Of a stretch of 34,836 nt of DNA, positions 32,254 through 34,836 are shown piece after piece (the first letter of the stretch is position 1; every line of letters begins with the position of its first letter). The stretch covers positions 1-34,836 of the forward strand of contig JAEYRA010000127.1 of assembly GCA_023409755.1 (NCBI GenBank). Direction: 5' to 3'. The position numbers were made by a program, and so were the translations under genes. This DNA is from Bacillota bacterium (GTDB lineage Bacteria > Bacillota > Clostridia > Christensenellales > UMGS416). The notes under the pieces are model-generated. The model worked only from the letters and a program-made list of their open reading frames with translations. It made no database searches and had not been told where the DNA came from.

Positions 32254-32868
32254 TTACCCACCCAGCAGCGGCAGCGCCTGCTGGAAGAAGCGGCGAAATT
32301 CTTTCCTCCAGGCAATGTCGTCGGCTTGGTGCTCCTTCCTGTCGTAGTAATAGAGGCCAGTGCCCAGGTGCACCGAAAGGCAGTCAAGCGGGAACCCAGG
32401 CACCCGTTTGGGGTGGGGCTGGGCGACCAGCCGGAAGGGCTGATCGCTCAGGCTGTCGTCCATGCTCTCCACCAGGCGGCCATCGGGCAGCGCCAGGCAG
32501 ATGGCGTTGCGGTACCGGGCGGTGAGCCCGCCATAGCGCGCGGCCAAGCCGCTGTAATGGGCGACCATCTCCTCATCACTCAACCGCCGCTCCCCCACCA
32601 TGCGCACGTGCACGCCGGGTTGGTCTTCCTCCGCCACACCGTCGAAATACAACCCCGAATCGCAGGAGAAGACCGGCCGCCCCAGCGCCCGGCCATAGGC
32701 CTGGGCTTTGAGACGCGCGTTCTCCAACGGGGTCGCGCCGTTCTCCTCCACCTCCGGCAGGTCATCCCATCCATCCAAGCCCAAAAGGGTGATGCGCAAC
32801 CCCTCCAGCGTTCGGGTCATGGAGGCGAGTTTGGCCCGGTTGCGGGTGCCGTAGACCAGCTCAACCAT
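32254..32868 (-). CDS. HAM1/RdgB-family non-canonical purine NTP pyrophosphatase
   Basis: A 204-residue protein of the inosine triphosphate pyrophosphatase fold, expected to hydrolyse XTP, dITP and similar damaged nucleotides. It has VYGTRNRAKLASM, the family's N-terminal TxNxxK-type signature in variant form, then ENGATPLENARLKAQAYG and SCDSGLYFDGV with the catalytic Asp. The C-terminal half departs from classical RdgB, and it may be a divergent paralogue with a different substrate. Its ATG lies within the last codons of the acetyltransferase gene upstream (8-base overlap), so the two are co-transcribed. Confidence 0.82.
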   Translation of the reverse strand: MVELVYGTRNRAKLASMTRTLEGLRITLLGLDGWDDLPEVEENGATPLENARLKAQAYGRALGRPVFSCDSGLYFDGVAEEDQPGVHVRMVGERRLSDEEMVAHYSGLAARYGGLTARYRNAICLALPDGRLVESMDDSLSDQPFRLVAQPHPKRVPGFPLDCLSVHLGTGLYYYDRKEHQADDIAWRKEFRRFFQQALPLLGG

Positions 32869-33334
32869 GGCAGGCCCCGCCGTGGCAGCCGCCGCAGCCG
32901 CAGCCGTCAGACACTGCCGCCTTCATGGGGATGTGGGGCACGCCCTCATCCAGGTACTCCGGCCCGCAGGGCTCAAAGCCCAGCCGGGCATAGAACCCCT
33001 CGGCCTGCCGCTGGGCACCCACATGTACCTCTCCGGCCCCCAGGTCGGCGGCCTTCACCATGAGCATACGCATGGCCATCTCCCCCAGGTGGCGGCCGCG
33101 GAAGGCCTGCCGCACGGCCACCCGGCCAATGTGATAGGCGCCGTCCTGCTGGTAGAGCCGCGCCGTGGCCGCCGGTTTGCCGCCGTCCAGCACCAGGGCG
33201 TGCAGCGCCACCTCGTCGATGGCGTCAAACTCGGTTTGGGCAGAGAAGCCCTGTTCCTCCACAAACACCTCCTGCCGGATGGCAAAAAGGTCGGTCTTAT
33301 CACCCTGGCCGGGTACAATCTTCCCCTCGATCAT
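32861..33334 (-). CDS. GNAT acetyltransferase (ElaA-like) with Cys/His-rich tail
   Basis: A 157-residue acetyltransferase. It has AIRQEVFVEEQGF near the N-terminus, as in the ElaA-type group, and the acetyl-CoA loop VRQAFRGRHLGEMAM, then GFYARLGFEP. The last 15 residues, DGCGCGGCHGGACHG, carry four Cys and two His, which is unusual for the family and could bind metal. GGAGG seven bases upstream supports the ATG. It precedes and overlaps the pyrophosphatase gene. The acceptor is unknown. Confidence 0.85.
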   Translation of the reverse strand: MIEGKIVPGQGDKTDLFAIRQEVFVEEQGFSAQTEFDAIDEVALHALVLDGGKPAATARLYQQDGAYHIGRVAVRQAFRGRHLGEMAMRMLMVKAADLGAGEVHVGAQRQAEGFYARLGFEPCGPEYLDEGVPHIPMKAAVSDGCGCGGCHGGACHG

Positions 33335-33420
33335 TTTGTTCCTCCATTGTCTATTGCCAATGCTGAGAATGATACCGGATTTTGCCGCCGTTGAAAAGGG
33401 TTTGCCGCCGTATCCTCCTG

Positions 33421-33429
33421 TGGTATACT
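33421..33429 (+). promoter_or_regulatory. Extended -10 promoter of the ynzC-like gene; likely leaderless start
   Basis: TGGTATACT is the same extended -10 found at 1173-1181, preceded here too by TG. The last base of the -10 is seven bases before the A of ATG 33436, where transcription would begin. No ribosome site fits; the only Shine-Dalgarno-like run, CCTCCTG, is in the wrong sense. Confidence 0.5.
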
Positions 33430-33435
33430 CATGCC

Positions 33436-33639
33436 ATGATAACCGATGAAACCGTCAACCGCATCAATGAACTGGCACGCAAAAGCCGGGAAACCGGCCT
33501 GACGCCCGAGGAAGCCGCCGAGCAGAAAGAACTGCGCGCGGCCTATGTTGCCGCCTTCCGCCGCAACCTCACGAGCATTCTTGAGAACACGGTGATCCAG
33601 GAGCCCGACGGCACCCGGCACAAGCTGAAGAAGGATTGA
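33436..33639 (+). CDS. DUF896/YnzC family protein
   Basis: A 67-residue protein of the YnzC family: an N-terminal helical hairpin (RINELARKSRETGLTPEEAA, with the typical Leu-Thr-x-Glu-Glu turn) followed by a basic, flexible tail ending in KLKKD. YnzC and the SOS-linked YneB-region proteins of Bacillus are relatives; the molecular role is not settled. The ATG is directly preceded by an extended -10, which suggests a leaderless mRNA. Confidence 0.9.
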   Translation: MITDETVNRINELARKSRETGLTPEEAAEQKELRAAYVAAFRRNLTSILENTVIQEPDGTRHKLKKD

Positions 33640-33670
33640 ACCCCGGGCAAGCCCAACGGCCTGCTCTTTC

Positions 33671-33696
33671 GCGTCCGACACTGTGGCGTCGGACGC
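33671..33696 (+). repeat. GCGTCCG hairpin repeat, copy 2
   Basis: GCGTCCGAC (33671-33679) pairs with GTCGGACGC (33688-33696). It shares CTTTCGCGTCCG and GGCGTCGGACGC with the copy at 25735-25760 and again follows a plus-strand gene, 31 bases after the ynzC stop. Confidence 0.6.
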
Positions 33697-33727
33697 GATC
33701 CAAAGCGCTTAATCACCTTCACCGGAT

Positions 33728-33818
33728 CGCCGTTCACGCCTTGCGCGCCATCCAGGCGCGAAGGCATTGCGTCGCAATACCTTCACGGCGCGACGGTTGG
33801 ACACGCGTCCGGCGTGTC
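33728..33818 (+). repeat. Branched palindrome cluster before repeat copy B
   Basis: CGCCGT (33728-33733) pairs with ACGGCG (33785-33790) and encloses two hairpins, CGCGCC-ATCCA-GGCGCG (33744-33760) and ATTGC-GTC-GCAAT (33766-33778). A third hairpin, GACACGC-GTCCG-GCGTGTC (33800-33818), follows. The three-way fold resembles that at 24371-24429, although the sequences differ. Confidence 0.6.
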
Positions 33819-34030
33819 TGATTCGCCGCACATGTCGCCGAATCTCATTCCCGTGTTGCGGCAGACGATTCTTTAGAATCGTTGAGAGTAACACGAGCAT
33901 TGCGCAGCAATGCGATGGAACGATAACAAACCAGAGTGCTCATGCGATCTTCTTAAGACATTTCGCCTGTGGGCGGGATTCTCTGCTTGCTTTCACGCTG
34001 GCATTCTTTCCTTCCCGCCGGATGAAACGG
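33815..34030 (+). repeat. Structured repeat, copy B
   Basis: The core has GTGTT (33853-33857) paired with AACAC (33890-33894) around ACGATTC-TTTA-GAATCGT (33865-33882). It is followed by GCATTGC-GCA-GCAATGC (33897-33913) and GATGG. The stretch before the core (GATT, then GTCGCCG and TCTCA) and the tail (GCCTG, GGGC, CTGCTTGC, then CCGGATGAA) line up with copy A. No gene is called within it. Confidence 0.75.
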
Positions 34031-34041
34031 TGTTACCCCCT

Positions 34042-34110
34042 GTACCACGGCAGACGATTCGTCAGAATCGTTGAGAGTGGTGCGAGCAACACAAAGTGTT
34101 GCGATGGGGC
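34042..34110 (+). repeat. Structured repeat, copy C (core only)
   Basis: Directly after copy B, ACCAC (34044-34048) pairs with GTGGT (34077-34081) around ACGATTC-GTCA-GAATCGT (34054-34071). CAACAC-AAA-GTGTTG (34087-34101) and CGATGGGGC follow. The downstream tail shared by A and B is missing. The sequence from here to the Nudix ribosome site (34182-34193) holds nothing else I recognise. Confidence 0.75.
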
Positions 34111-34194
34111 GCTCAGCTTAGAGCTTTGATCCTGTATCGACTTTTGATAGGAGCACACAGGCCCCACAGCCTGCCTGTTACCTATAAGGAGGAA

Positions 34195-34689
34195 ATGACC
34201 ACGGACAACACCAAGAATGACCACGAAAACACCAACTGGTGCCAGTCCGTCACCGGCATTGTGCTGCACGAGGGCCGGGTGCTGCTGGCCCGCCACACCT
34301 ATGGGGGCGGCGCGGGCAAGCTCATCGTGCCCGGCGGCTACGTCAACCGGGGCGAGTCGCCCGAGGACGCCGTGCGGCGGGAGGTGTATGAGGAAACGCG
34401 CATCACCGTGGAGCCGGAGAGCATCGTGGGCATTCGCTTCAACCGGCAGGACTGGTATGTGGCTTTTGCCGCGCGGTATGTGGATGGAGTGCCGACCTCC
34501 GACGGGCAAGAAAACAGCGAGGTGCTGTGGATGGACGTGGAAGAAGCGCTGGGACGCGACGACGTGCCCGACCTCACCAAAAAGCTCATCGAATGTACGC
34601 TGCGGGGCGGCAGCTTCGGCCCCGTGCCCTATGTGGGCAGCACCCGCAACGGCCCCTACACCCTGTATGGGCCATGCGATGAACGCTGA
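34195..34689 (+). CDS. Nudix hydrolase
   Basis: A 164-residue Nudix-fold hydrolase cleaving an unidentified nucleoside diphosphate-linked compound. The Nudix box runs from GGYVNRGESPEDAV to REVYEETRI (about residues 44-67), with all the conserved Gly, Glu and Arg positions. It is preceded by GIVLHEGRVLLARH, the usual first strand. The ATG at 34195 lies close behind AAGGAGG. The open frame continues upstream into repeat copy C and is not used. Confidence 0.9.
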   Translation: MTTDNTKNDHENTNWCQSVTGIVLHEGRVLLARHTYGGGAGKLIVPGGYVNRGESPEDAVRREVYEETRITVEPESIVGIRFNRQDWYVAFAARYVDGVPTSDGQENSEVLWMDVEEALGRDDVPDLTKKLIECTLRGGSFGPVPYVGSTRNGPYTLYGPCDER

Positions 34690-34712
34690 CCCCCAGCGAC
34701 CCCCACATAAGT

Positions 34713-34757
34713 CAGGACCACCCCTAAAAGGGGTGGCCTGAACGAGCCCTATAAGGG
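34713..34757 (+). repeat. Paired hairpins at the right edge, possible mobile-element end
   Basis: CAGG-A-CCACCCCT with AGGGGTGGCCTG (34713-34740, one bulged A) is followed by GCCCT-ATA-AGGGC (34746-34757). No T-run follows, so they are poor terminators. Adjacent small imperfect palindromes of this kind occur at the ends of IS200/IS605-type elements. The window stops about 80 bases later without a transposase frame, so this is only a suggestion. Confidence 0.3.
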
Positions 34758-34836
34758 CATGTCACTGCCTGCGCCTAAATGACGCTGGCTTTTCACTTCG
34801 TTCAAGCCGTTGTGGACTGATTACCGGGCTGGACCC

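Noticed and set aside
33767..34129. Small hypothetical protein across repeat copies B and C
   Set aside because: Same reason as for copy A; it runs through several perfect palindromes and lacks a start signal.
1..34836. CRISPR arrays, rRNA genes or prophage
   Set aside because: No regularly spaced short repeats with unique spacers, no rRNA sequence and no phage structural or integrase genes were seen.

Overview
The window looks like a stretch of chromosome from a GC-rich member of the Clostridia (Firmicutes). Strong AGGAGG-type ribosome binding sites, a YnzC/DUF896 protein, a YlqG/YlqH-like pair, a D-amino acid aminotransferase and an encoded CCA end on the tRNA all fit this; the genus cannot be read from the sequence. 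Most genes are GC-rich. The acetyltransferase at 25886-26386 is strikingly AT-rich, and the aminotransferase at the left edge is moderately so.

Left part (1-15710, almost all on the minus strand). After a D-amino acid aminotransferase and a tRNA-Ala(CGC) come two cell-surface operons. The upstream one (about 15680 to 7287) encodes a PglF/FlaA1-type dehydratase, a PglC-type phosphoglycosyl transferase that starts glycan synthesis on a polyprenol carrier, a WbuB-like glycosyltransferase, CapE-CapF-CapG for UDP-N-acetyl-L-fucosamine, and a second glycosyltransferase. The downstream one (promoter at 7272-7300, genes to 2027) encodes PEP mutase with an N-terminal cytidylyltransferase domain, phosphonopyruvate decarboxylase, a fusion of a LicC-like nucleotidyltransferase with an iron-type alcohol dehydrogenase, and a LicD-family transferase. 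A second licD gene converges on it from the other strand. Together these suggest synthesis of 2-hydroxyethylphosphonate, its activation with a nucleotide (probably CMP), and its transfer to a surface glycan. No flippase, polymerase or ligase gene lies in the window.

Middle (15711-24180, minus strand). Nine tightly packed genes, aroF-tyrA-aroB-aroA-aroC-pheA-aroE-aroK-aroQ, cover every step from PEP plus erythrose 4-phosphate to chorismate, and on to phenylpyruvate and 4-hydroxyphenylpyruvate. Most junctions are 4-base ATGA or GTGA overlaps. A consensus promoter (24149-24177) is followed by an unannotated 40-codon leader peptide very rich in Tyr, Phe and Trp, and then by an intrinsic terminator just before aroF. 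This is a textbook layout for ribosome-mediated attenuation.

Right part (24181-34836). Single genes are separated by hairpin-rich intergenic DNA: an HSL-type esterase, the AT-rich acetyltransferase, a YlqH (FlhB C-terminal)/YlqG (FliK-like) pair, a Gfo/Idh/MocA oxidoreductase, a SulP anion transporter, a HAM1-type NTP pyrophosphatase with a GNAT acetyltransferase, a YnzC protein and a Nudix hydrolase. The intergenic regions at 24255-24566 and 33815-34110 hold three copies of a structured repeat whose outer stem differs between copies yet stays paired. A second hairpin repeat follows the esterase and ynzC genes, and further hairpins near the right edge may belong to a mobile element.
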